DNA from: Bombyx mori
Lineage: Eukaryota > Arthropoda > Insecta > Lepidoptera > Bombycidae
Assembly: GCF_030269925.1 (NCBI RefSeq)
Contig: NC_085130.1
Location: forward strand, 2,368,501 to 2,432,500
Direction: 5' to 3'
DNA: 64,000 nucleotides
This document shows positions 31,020-43,700 of this stretch, in pieces (the stretch's first letter is position 1; the number at the start of each line of letters is the position of its first letter). The translations under genes were made by a program, and so were the position numbers. Under the pieces are notes generated by a model. The model made no database searches. It was not told the DNA's origin and was given only the letters and a program-made list of their open reading frames with translations.

Positions 31020-31551
31020 ATATTCCAAATCGAAGACACTTAATCTAGAGGGAATGTAAAAGGCGTATGTGAAAATAACCCAATACGTATCAAAATAATT
31101 TATTGAAACTATATTATATTATTTACATTGAATACAGCAAAGAATGAGTGTCTCACAAACAAGTGTTGATACACTTTGAAACCTTACTGACATGAGTGGG
31201 ACGCGCGTCCAGTCCAATTTGTTAAGTGATGAATAAAAAAATATTAGATGTATGCGCTAGTGAAGCACACAGAGTAAATGAATGTAGCAATTGCAGACGG
31301 ATCGAAGTGGCCGACTTAATTTTAGGTATCTAATAACTTTTGGCGCTATATTTGGCTACGGTGGCGCCACCATATTTAATTTATTTTCGATGGACATTCT
31401 TCCACCTACCTAGGACGGATCCTTAGTTATTGAAATTGTAATTTTTAACATTCTTACCAAAGATTTTTTTTCGGGATTGGAAACTTACTTTTACAACAAA
31501 AAAAAAACTTATTAGACAATTTAATCGGAACAGATTTATTTAAATATTTAT

Positions 31552-31754
31552 TTACACGCACAATCTAAAATACAACAATAATAACGCTGTGACGAACAAA
31601 GTTTGGGAGATACACGATCTCTTACAATTATTATTATCAACGAAATCGTAAATTCCGAATATTTGAGCTTGTGAGATATTCTGTGGTTCCGTTTCAATGT
31701 CTTCTAATATCGGCGAGATGTCGCTGTAGTCGACAACGGAGGGAGTGTTGCCAA
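31552..31754 (-). CDS. wrapper: wrapper exon 12 (stalk and GPI signal)
   Basis: Acceptor ttttcag|tt. An acidic spacer (DYSDISPILEDIETEPQNIS) is followed by VDNNNCKRSC and the hydrophobic tail ISQTLFVTALLLLYFRLCV, then TAA at 31552-31554. No cytoplasmic tail follows, so GPI attachment is favoured over a transmembrane anchor. AATAAA at 31547 (overlapping the stop) and 31535 suggest a very short 3' UTR. Confidence 0.88.
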
Positions 31755-34700
31755 CTGAAAAAAGAATCGAGATTTATTGGTTTTCGAATCTGAAACGCAG
31801 TTGACTGGATTAAAAATAATGACGTCTGGAAATTGTTACTGCAAATTCAGGGTTAATTTTAGTGTGTTATTTTGTGCAACTTTTAGTCGTCGTGGCCTAA
31901 AGGATAAGACGTCCGGTGCATTCGTATGTAGTAGCGATGCATCGGTGTTCGAATCCCGCAGGCGGGTACCAATTTTTCTAATGAAATACGTACTCAACAA
32001 ATGTTTACGATTGACATCCACGGTGAAGGAATAACATCGTGTAATAAAAACCAAACCCGCAAAACTAAAATTTGCGTAATCAATGATGGTAGGACCTCTT
32101 GTGAGTCCGCACGGGTAGTTACCACCACCCTGCCTATTTCCGCCGTGAAGCAGTAATGCGTTTCGGTTCGAAGGGTGGGGCAGCCGTTGTAACTATACTG
32201 AGACCTTAGAACTTATATCTCGAGTTGGGTGGCGCATTTACGTTGTAGATGTCTATGGGCTCCAGTAACCACTTAATATCAGGTAGGCTGTGAGCTCGTC
32301 CACCCATCTAAACAATAAAAAAAAAACTGGTGTTGTGTTACACACAGTTTCTAGAGACCGTAAAACGCTAATGCTATTGTTGTCCAATGCGATTCATGTG
32401 GTCGACATTTCAACGGCTATAAAATAATCCTATAATTCGGAGGTAAAGAGTTATTAGTGATAAGATTAGTTATTGGCTTGTGTGGATTTATAAAATAGTA
32501 AATGTCATATTTTGTGTGAACTGCGACTGAAATCGTTTAAAATAAATTAAAAAAATACATCGTAACGTAGTTTACCTCCAGGCTCGGTGGCAAAATGCAA
32601 AACAGCCGACAGCTTACTCCAACCAAACCTAGAAAATACACCCAGATTTTCTTAATAACCTAAAAAATAGCTTAAAAAAGACATTAAAGTAGACATCGGC
32701 TTGTGTGTGGTTGTATATTTGAGACCCATGAGCGATTGTAACCACTCACCATCAAGCGAGCCGTACGCTTGTCTGCCTACTATGCCAATAAACCACAATC
32801 ATCTTTAAAACTTTGTTTACATTGCCCAACAGATCATCGAAAAATAAATTGGTAGTGGAACGTCTTGCGAATCAGCACGGGTAGATACCACCGCTCTATT
32901 TCTGCCGCAAAGCAGTAATGCGTTTCGGTTGGAAGGGTGGGGCAGCCGTTGTAACTATACTGAGACTGAACTTAACTCAAAGTAGGTGACAGCATTTACG
33001 TTGTAGCTATCTATAGGCTTCGGTATCCACTTTGACCCGTGAGCTCGTCCAACTTTCAAAGCAATCAAAAAGTCTATAAGTAATTGGCGGTAGATTCATA
33101 TTCCTTAAAAAATTAACAACTCAAAAAAAATTTTTTTTTTCTGTCTGTCATCAATCACTTATGGATCTATCAGTGATAAGTTTAAGCTACATATGATCAA
33201 ATTAGAACAACAAATCCTCGTGTCTATTCACCTGTTCCTGGATGCAACTAGGGCCTCGTAAACCGTAGAAGGAGTCAGTCCCCTCACAACGTATAGCGCG
33301 TTATGAATAGGTCCTGCAGGGGAACGCGAGCGAAGTGAGTTTATATTCAATTCAATTCAATTGATTTATTTGCCAGAGACAGTATATAAATAACGGTATT
33401 ATTAAATTTCAATCATGTTCTCACTTGAATAAAAAGTGTGCAAATATAAAAATGTAAAACGTGGGGAAAATAGAAAAATATAAAGATAGTTTGAATATTA
33501 TTATTTGAATGAACTTTTTTTTTCATTTAACTGGTCTCGTGATAAGTTCGTAAAGAACTTGTGTTACAGGTACCAGATAACGGAAATAAATGTAAGATTT
33601 TTATTATACACATACATATATTTTAATATACATCCATAACCCTGGAAAATACATTTATATTTATCATACAAATATCTTCCCTTGGCGGGATTCGAACCCG
33701 CAACCCCCTTGTGTTGTGATCATGTCACTTACCACTACACCAGACGGCCGTTTAGATATATATATATATATTTTTTTATTACTATTTTTCTAATTTTCGT
33801 AAGACAATACATAACAAACAAAAGCCAATTAGTTTATTGAGTCCAAGCCTCTCTGTAAACTATATTTGACGTAGTTTTAATTTTTAAAATAAAAGAACAC
33901 TTATTGTGGCATAACTATAATAGTCAGACACATGCTGTCGCGACACTATTTGTAAATAATAATGTGTTCTACTAAGTCATAGTACATCATTTTATTCTAT
34001 CGTCAATAGTTTTCGCAGGGCACGCGATGTAAAGAATATTTTAGGTATTTTTTTTATACCTTGGGCTACATTATTGGAGTTTTAGTAAGGATCCCTAATT
34101 TTTTTCTAAAAAGATTATAGCCTATGTCACTCGGGCATAGTGTGGCTTCCAAACAGTGAAATAAATTTTTCAAATCGTTTCCGTAGTTTCGGAGCCTATT
34201 CAATACAAACAAACAAACAAACAAATCATTCCTCTTTATATTATTAGTTATTAGATTGTTACTGTCTATGAGCACTGGTAATCACTTGACACCGAGTAGA
34301 GCTTGATACAGTTATATAAGTTAAAGAAGTTGCATTTAAAATTTTTAAAAATCTGACTTAATTAACATAATGATACCAGTGTAAAATTTTGTGTGCTGCC
34401 AACAAACCATACAATACCTTCACTAGAATCGCCGGGCACGACGATCTTACTCCAGATGCTGGCGGATGGGTCGGTGTTCAGCGGATCAGGTTCGTCGGTG
34501 GCCGGCCTACCGTAGTACTGACGGATCCAGAGATAGTACTCTGCAATGTTTTAATAAAGACATCCACGTTCGCCCAGACTACAGCGCTATATCCTTGTGC
34601 AACCCGCATCCACTTACGGCAACGAGATCTCATACTTGGTGGTAGGACCTCTTGTGAGTCCGCACGGGTAGGTACCACCACCCTGCCTATTTCTGCCGTG

Positions 34701-37700
34701 AAGCAGTAATGCGGTTCGGTTTGAAGGGCGGGGAAGCCGTTGTAACTATACTGGGACCTTAGAACTTATATCGCAAGGTGAGTCGCCACCCACATTTTTA
34801 CGTTGTAAATGTCTATGAGCTCCAGTAACCACTGAACACCAGGTGGGCTGTGAGCTCGTCCACACATCTAAACAATAAAAAATATATTTTAAAAATTAAT
34901 CATTTTTAAAGTGACAAATTCTTATGGGATGGTAAGCCGGTACACGGTAAAATGGTACACGTTATTATATCATAATAATAATATTTCTTTCATTTTTGTT
35001 TTTTCATTATCAGGTTTTCGTTGAAACTTGAATGTCTGAGTTGCAGGAGCCACCCAAAATGTAGCTAGTCTGTTGGATAATGCTATTAAAACACTTACCT
35101 ATAATAGTAGAGTAGGAGTCCACTTCCCACACCAGGGTGAAGCCAGTGGGCGACGCCTTGTTTAGTGCCGGGTCTACCTTGAAAGACGCTATGTTCGGTA
35201 CTCCTAAAAAAAGTGCATTCTTCATTTAGTGGCAACACTGAACATATTTTGTAGTAACGCCAGAAATCATTATCTCCTACAAAATGCTTTGGTTTTTTTT
35301 GTTGTTTTTTTTTCACTCACAACTTGATCTTAATTATCTATGTTTGTTCGAATCATCTTTTAAGATGACTGCAAAGTCAGAATAATTAATTCCACAGGAG
35401 TACATAAGTTTCTCACTACATTTATTTTTCATTACTTATAACTCCACTGAAGGGCGGAGTAGAAGTCTCTTTACAGAACATTAATTACAAAAGTATGTAC
35501 CAAAAGTAATGGTTTAGAAATACAATGTAATTTTGACTTTTATTTCATTTTAAATCAATTTTTAATTTTAAATATTTTAAAGTTTTTTTTTTTTTCATTT
35601 CATCCCATTTTATTTAATTTGTATCCAAATGTAATGAAAGGTTGAAAAAAAGCAGTTATATAAATAACATAGGGAAAATTTAGTTAGGATTTAAAAAAAG
35701 AAACAAATACTTTTAGCATTTCCTTGTAAATACGAGAATTTTGCCAAGATAATTAATATCAAGACATCAAAATCATAGATATAAAATAATGTTACCTGTC
35801 AATTTGTATGAAACGTCAGCCATTCCCAGCTTATTCTCAGCTCGGAAAGTGTAGTTACCGAGATCCGTTGTCCTGATTGATCTAAATATTAACTGGTACG
35901 TACTGCCTTGTGCTATCGACAGTACTCTGAAATGACGGAATTGTATGAATCATGAATTTAGGGATGTACGCGCGTTTCAATGGTATAATCTGTGGTTCAG
36001 ACTTTTCGGCGGGAACGCGAGCTGTCAATTTCTGTCCAAAATGCTGACTAGAATATTTAGGATGGATGGACTCTCGGCGGGCCGGATTAAATACTTCCGC
36101 GGGCTGGAGTTGGCCCGCGGGCCGTGCTTTGCCCATCATTTTTTTAAGGGATTTTATGAACTGGTAACTAAGTCCTTTTAAGTCATGTCTTATTTTAATT
36201 TATATTCTTATAAAAAAAAATATGATAATATGGAGTGAAATGAAATGAAGACGATTAATTTGAGACATTAATCAACTGGGACGAAATTAAATGAAACGAG
36301 ATGATATGGGATGAAATATAAATCATAGTAAAACGGTGGTCATTTACTGAGATTTTTTCAGTGGACTTTTCGGACGATCCCGAGAAGCTACGTCCAGCGG
36401 CTTTGTTTCATTTTCCCACATTTGTGCACTTTCACAGATATTAAACAGTTAATGAACCACCGTTATTACACTTTTGAAACCTAGAAGAAACACTAAATAA
36501 GGTTCGCCAACTTTTTCTGGAGAAACTTAAAAACTTAACAATTTGACTCGCAATGTAGTGTGTTCTATGCAATATACTATTTTCTTGTACTATTTATTAT
36601 GTATATATTCTTCTATTTCTCTGATAAATTTGTTATGTTTTTATGTTGTGTTTAAGTGTGTATATGAATATGTATGTGAATATACGAGTAGGGATGTATA
36701 TGATAGAGATTATATATATGTAGATTATATATGTGTAAATTTTATATTATTATCATTATATAATATTGTGTACGTTGTTTTTATGTGTTTGTATATGTAT
36801 GAAGTATTATCAGTTTGGTTATTTTCACATTAAGCTATGCACCTACCACAGGATTCTCTACACCACCCTTGGTTAACTGGTAGAGAGTGCCTCAGGCATT
36901 AAGTCCGCCTTTGTACTTCTGTGCATTAAGTTAAATAAATAAATAAATAGACGAAATAAAACAAATCACACAACTTCGCTCCTCGCGTTCCCGCTGAAAA
37001 GTCCCCTTTGCCCATCACTGGTCATACCTGTCATCCGTGTTGACGGGTCGGCCGTCCCGGTACCAGGCGGTCCGGGCGGGCGGCACTGCGAATTGCACGT
37101 CGGCCAGGAGCGCCGCGCGGAGCCCTGGGGCCGTATGCACGAATGTTCTCTGAGCGATCACTACGGGAGCGTCTGCGGGACGAACCCCGACCCGTTACAC
37201 ATCCAACATCCTTTTTTTTTATTGCTTAGATGGGTGGATGAGCTCACAGCCCGCCTGGTTTTAAGTGGTTACTGGAGCCCATAGACATCTACAACGTAAA
37301 TGCGCCACCCACCTTGAGATATGAGTTCTAAGGTCTCAGTATAGTTACAACGGCTGCCCCACCCTTCAAGCCGAAACGCATTACTGCTTCACGGTAGAAA
37401 TAGGCAGGGTGGTGGTACCTACCCGCGCGGACTCACAAGAGGTCCTACCACCAGTATTATTCCTTCACCGAAGGTCAAGGGAAGTCAATCATGAACAGTT
37501 AAGTACATATTTCATTTGAAAAATTGGTACACGCCTGCGGGATTCGAACACCGGTGCATCGCTCGATACGAATGCACCGGACGTCTTATCCTTTAGACCA
37601 CGACGACTTCGATATTATAATATAATGACAATAAAAATCCGACATTAAATTATAGAATTGATTGTTAACTACCCACGAAAACCGGATTATATTACTAAAA

Positions 37701-40700
37701 CTACAATCCTCCTCCAGTTCCTCACCTTGAATGATGACTCGGATTGACGCGGCCACCGGGCTCCCCACCCCGTTGTTGGCGATACACTCGTAAGCCCCGG
37801 CCTGCATCCGGTGACTCGCCTTGAAACGTATTCTAGAACGATGCTCTAGAATCTCCATGACTTCTCCCTTGAAGAGATACGCAACGCTTCAGACGCGGCC
37901 AAACTAGAGTCAGGCTTACCGACATTATCGCTTCGAGGTTAATACCTAATAGCTAATCTTTCTACATTATTTGTACCTATATCGTAATATGCGACATTTA
38001 CCTTCGTAATTAAAGGTCCGTTTTATTTGGTACTAGCTTTTGCCCGCGACTTCGTCCGCGTGGAATATTTCACAAATAATGCTTTATTTTAGAACAAATT
38101 TGGTTAGCATAAAAAACGTTATAGTGAGCCAACCTTAACATACAGACATATGCTGTCGTGGACTTTTTTTTAAATCTTTTAAAGGGGAACAATTCTGTCA
38201 TAAATTATTTTAGCGAAACTTTAACCGTTTCTGCAGCGCACGCAGCGGAAGCTCTCAGAAGGGAAAAAAACACCCGATTTTGAAACATTCTTTATTGGTG
38301 TTCCGCTTGTATTGGTCTTAGCGTGATGTTATATAGCATATAAGCCTTCCTCGATAAATGGGCTATCTAACACTGAAATAATTTTTCAAATCGGACCAGT
38401 AGTTCCTGAGATTAGCGTGTTCAAACAAACTAATTCTTCAGAATTATAATATTAAAAAATTAATAATAATAAAGTATAGATTAATATCAACAATTCGATA
38501 TTTCTAATTGAAGCTCAATTAAGTTTACCCGATTCAAATAGCTGAAGAAGTTTTTTTGTCATGATATTATGTTCACTCAAAGAGCAATGGAGTGAGATAT
38601 ACTCGGATATTCCTTACGAGTCGAATCAGGCATGAGGAGATCCGTAGAAGAACCATAGCAACATAGCTTGACAGATCAAGAGTTTGAAGTGGCAATGAGC
38701 AGGGCACATTGCTCGTAAAACAGATTGCCGCTGTGGTCAAAAATACGCAGCGTGGGTAGGCCTTCCACGAGATGCACCGACGACTTGCTGAAGGTCATGG
38801 GATGCTGACTGCGTAGGACCGATTATTGTGGCGAGCCTTAGGAGTTTCCTGCAGTGGACGTCTGCGGGCTATTAAAAAAATCAACTCACGTCTTTTCTCC
38901 ATTCCACAACAGGAGGTGGAAAGCCGGTTGTTTCGCATCCTATATCCACAAATTCTCCTTTCTTGACCTCGAGAAAACCATCGTCCGGTATGGTCATTAC
39001 TGTTGGAGGATCTGATAAGAAAAATGAATGCAAATTTAGACATTTTATAAATGGGATAGAAAGGAAACAAACATAATTTAGATACACAATATTTGTGATC
39101 TGGGATTTTGGGATAATAAGAAAGCACTGATTTTATACTAACAAAACTACGATTAAAAGCTCTCACGTATTCAAGCTTAAAACTTTTATTCGTTTTAGAA
39201 TTCGTCTTATTATTTTTAAGTCGAACTTTGATTATTATAGCACTTATCGCCGTAGCTCATATACAATCCATTAAAAACGAAGTAGACTCTTCCAGCACTT
39301 TCCCATATATTTGACTTGACACGATATGTCCTTTTTTTTCCTACCTAAGCTGATAGCCTTGAGAGGCTATTTCAGCGTAACCTTAACTAGTAGGTGAGCT
39401 CACGGGGCTCAAACCGGAGTGATGCTAACGCTGACCCTACCAAGAGCAGTGCTTCGCAGAATCTACCGCCAGATCGGAAACGTGACCCACTGAGAAGATC
39501 CGGCGAGAAACTCAGTAGGCTGTGTCTATGGGTTAATTCGCTCGTCGAGCCTTTCGTCGCAAGCGACGGGTTCGACGAGGACGATGACCGGTGCTTGTGG
39601 TATCTAAAAGCATCGTGAATGGATCGGGAGGATCCGTAATGACGTGTTTTGGCTGACGTCGACTGTTTACCATTCGGTCTACACACCCGGTGTAGTTTCC
39701 AGCGGCCACGACAGAGAAGTCTCGAAGTTTCGATTTCATGTTCTTCATCCATAAATGGCATTTAGCCAACTGTACCAAAATTACGAACTTTCAAAATTTT
39801 CATGCGGTACTTCTGTGGTACGTCTGTTTTTTTAATTAGCTGATGATAATAATTAGTACTTACACTGAACTTCCACGGAATGCGTTTGCCTTATAGGACC
39901 CCATGGCTCCGGTCGGATTACCTATTACAAAAACACGTTTTGTTTGTCAAGAGCACGTCTTTCATATATAAAGTATAAAGGAGTTGTTCTCGGAAGCTAC
40001 GCTTGAGGCTTGAGATAAAATGGAAGAAAAGACTTCTGCATAGGACCATACCGCAACATTTGGGAAGATAATCTACTCAGCCCCTACGAATAGGGTTAGA
40101 GCAGCTGTATAGAAGAACACTAGAAGCAGATAGACATTCTGACAAATCTTGGGCGTTGGGAACCTCTGCGATCATTTGTTAAGAACTATTAACGGAAACA
40201 AGTCGCGTAAATAATTTTAGAGGCATCCAAGTAGTAGTACAGTACCCGACGATAAATGTTGCCCTTCGACCATTTGAAAGAGATACTCGGTCAACTTCGG
40301 CTTTGTAGAGCGTCATCTCTGTCGCACAAAAGACTAACAATCCGTTGCTTGTTAGGACCGCACACTACCGCAATCTTCTTCGTTAGAGGTAACGCTTAGC
40401 CGATCGTCTCTTATCAAAAGTCGATGTGCGATAGTTATGGTCGGGTACTGTACTTGTTTTTTATAATAGCCTCATACCCCGGTTCTTTCTAAACTGTTAT
40501 TATCCGTCCGTTTAATCACTAATAACGAGATTTAGTGCTACGAACAATTATTAGTGTTTGATAATATGACTATAGTATATTTTTTTCTCTTCTAAATAAC
40601 AATAACAAAAGAGAAGACACAATATGTAATTTTATTTAAAAAGTAAGATTTAAAAATCGACTTGGGTAGGTAGTACACAACTTTATAGGAGGCTTGTATA

Positions 40701-43700
40701 ACAAAGATAACTTATACACAGTATTCGCAAATAACTCGATTCTATCAACAACTTATCCACATCTTAACTAATGTACTTACTGGTGGTAGGACCTCTTGTG
40801 AGTCCGCACGGGTAGGTACCACCGCCCCGCCTATTTCTTCCGTGAAGCAGTAATGCGTTTCGGTTTGAAGGGTGGGGCAGCCGTTGTAACTATACTGAGA
40901 CCTTAGAACTTATATCTCAAGGTGTGTGGCGAATTTACCTTGTAGATGTCTATGGGTTCCAGTAACCACTTAACACCGGGTGGGCTGTGAGCTCGTCCAC
41001 ACATCTAGGCAATATAAAAAAAAAGATGACTGTTTATTTATTATTCAGCAAAATTATAAAGTAAAACTTGCATATTAATTAAATATATACATTTTTATAT
41101 CGTAACGTATCTCTAGTAAATAATAAATTAAATTAGAAAAAACGTGGTTGACAATGTAATTGGTGTAAGTGGTGGTCGCTTAATGATCAAAATTCGACCG
41201 TAATGCCTCGAGATAAATGTTGATTCCAGATTTTTTATAATTTAATTGAGTATGTACTAGAGATAAGATAGATTACGACCTAAGTCGATATTGAAATTTT
41301 ATTTCCTTAAAAAAATAATTCGATACCTTTAATTTACAAAGACGACCGAACTACCCGCTTAATCGAAAATTTAATTAAAGGCTTTCTTCAACAAATTATG
41401 AGTAATGCTTTTTTCTTCCTTGAGCTTAATTAAGCTCAATCGGTATACGATTAACAAAGAGACACGTCCACTTTTCTAATTAAAAGCTGCCCTGGCGTAC
41501 AAGACTAGCCTTTGTACGCGAGTTTCACTGTCTATCAAAAAAATATGAAGAAATTTTTCAATATTCACATTATACCTATTATTTACTGGTGGTAGGACCT
41601 CTTGTGAGTCCACGCGGGTGGGTACCACCACCCTGCCTATTTCTGCCGTGAAGCAGTAATGCGTTTCGGTTTGAAGGGTGGGGCAGCCGTTGTAACTATA
41701 CTTGAGACCTTAGAACTTATATCTCAAGGTGGGTGGCGCATTTACGTTGTGGATGTCTATGGGCTCCAGTAACCACTTAACACCAGGTGGGCTGTGAGTT
41801 CGTCCACCCAACTAAGCAATAAAAAAAGAAAAAAAACCTACCCATAATTTAAGCATTTGACACGATTGCTATCTTATTTAACTGTGAGGCTATTTTAGAT
41901 TAAATAAAAAAAAAAAACAAGATAAAAATTTCACAAGAATTCGTACAAAAAACTTTTTTTTTCTCAAAATAATAGCTAGACCATCTTTTAGCTTCTCGTG
42001 TCGAGACCAACTACACATCAAGTGGGTATGATCGCCAGACTATTAACTCGGTAAACATACAGCCGCAATTTTACGTTCATAGGTTAACCTACATGGGCTA
42101 CAAACAAAAATGTGATTATGTACCATGTATCATCCACATATCTACCTAGTCTTGCCATAAACACTGAGACAAAGGAAAAAAAAAATCTATTGCAAATAAC
42201 ATTTATTACTTTTACAGTGTGTTAGTTTAAATAACTAACATAAATATAAAACAATTTAAAGTATAAAAAGCTTATTCGAAGTGGTCTCCATTGGCTGCAA
42301 TACAGTCCTTTAAACGCCAGTAATCAATAGAAACACGCACTCTTTCCATGGGAATTTTTTTCCCTGCCAATCGTACGGATTGTTTTAGGGACTACAAATT
42401 ATCATGGCGTTTAGAGCAAGCCGTACTCTCTAAAACATAAATTATAATCCAGCGGATTAAGATCGGGACTAGACGACGGCCAGTCTTCAGCTATGATGAA
42501 GTCCGAAACGTTCGTTTCCAACCAAGACTGCGTAGACCGAGCTTTATGACCTAGCGCCGAGTCTTGCTGGAAGGACCATTCTTGATTATTGAACATGGTG
42601 TTGTTAAGGGGCTTCACTACCTCCTCAAGAATGGTATCTTGATACACTTGTGCCGATGTTTTGATACCTTTTTCACAAAAGTATGGCTCAGTCACTCCTT
42701 CGTAGCTAATACTCTACCAAACCATCACTGAAGTCGGATAGTGCCCACGTTGCACTCTGTCGACTAATTGGGAAGCTTCCTTAGAGCTTTGAACATAAAT
42801 ACGGTTATATTGTTTGTTAAAATGTTGCTCAATTCTAAAAATTTTCTCATCCGTAAACAAAATTTTTCTATGACTTCCCTTTGCGTACCGCTTCAGTAGT
42901 TGTTTCGATTTTACCACCCTATTCTCTTATAAATTATCAGTTAAGAAATTACCAGTACGTCTCTTATAGGCTGCAAGTCCTAAGGCATCTTTTAAAATAC
43001 GCGACATGGTTCTAGGTGCTATCTTCATATCCCGAGATAAAATATTTTGCTTTCGGACAGGATTTCTTCGAATTCTTTCCCTTACTGCTTTGACCACCTT
43101 TTTCGTACGAACACTACGTGGACGGCCAGATCATTTTCTGTCACAAACAGAGGAGGTCTCGTTGCACCTATTAATAGCCCGGTACACAAACATTTTACTA
43201 ATACCAAGCGTATGGAGAGTTTTCAATACATATTACATTTGGCTCCATACTGTATTGGAGTGTTTGTTGTAGGTGAAATAAAAGAGAACTGTTCAAGTCG
43301 ACAATTCATGTAATACTGTCATAATTTAGTGTGTGCAGTTACAAATATAAGGTTAGGCGAGATGCACACTACAATACCTACTTGGTGTAATGCAATCACA
43401 GCGATTCGGTTCTCTTTATCACCCCACTCTATTTTAATATCGCAAAATATAGTACAATGTATTGGCGCCAAAATGAGAAAACTCAATGCGCAATCATAAC
43501 AATATAAAAATGACAGATTCCAAATTCAAATGTAATATTTTGTTTATTTTTAATTGTAACAGTATTTATGGCTAGACTAAGTATATTGTATAGAAGTATA
43601 GATAAGCTAGAACCGACCGACTAAATTATTCTGAGTTAATTAAAAAATCAGACACAGACTTCACTAAGAATTTTTAACATATCGATTGCCCGAAGGGTGA

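Noticed and set aside
33660..33752. tRNA-like sequence with A and B boxes
   Set aside because: Acceptor-stem ends do not pair and the sequence runs into a SINE body, so it is a SINE promoter and not a tRNA gene.
34389..34709. 106-codon + strand frame
   Set aside because: It is antisense to wrapper exon 9 plus a Bm1; the - strand exon has FNIII features and fitting phases.
36543..36833. 96-codon hydrophobic frame
   Set aside because: Lies inside a nested retroposon of very high AT content; Tyr/Val/Leu-rich translation is expected from composition.
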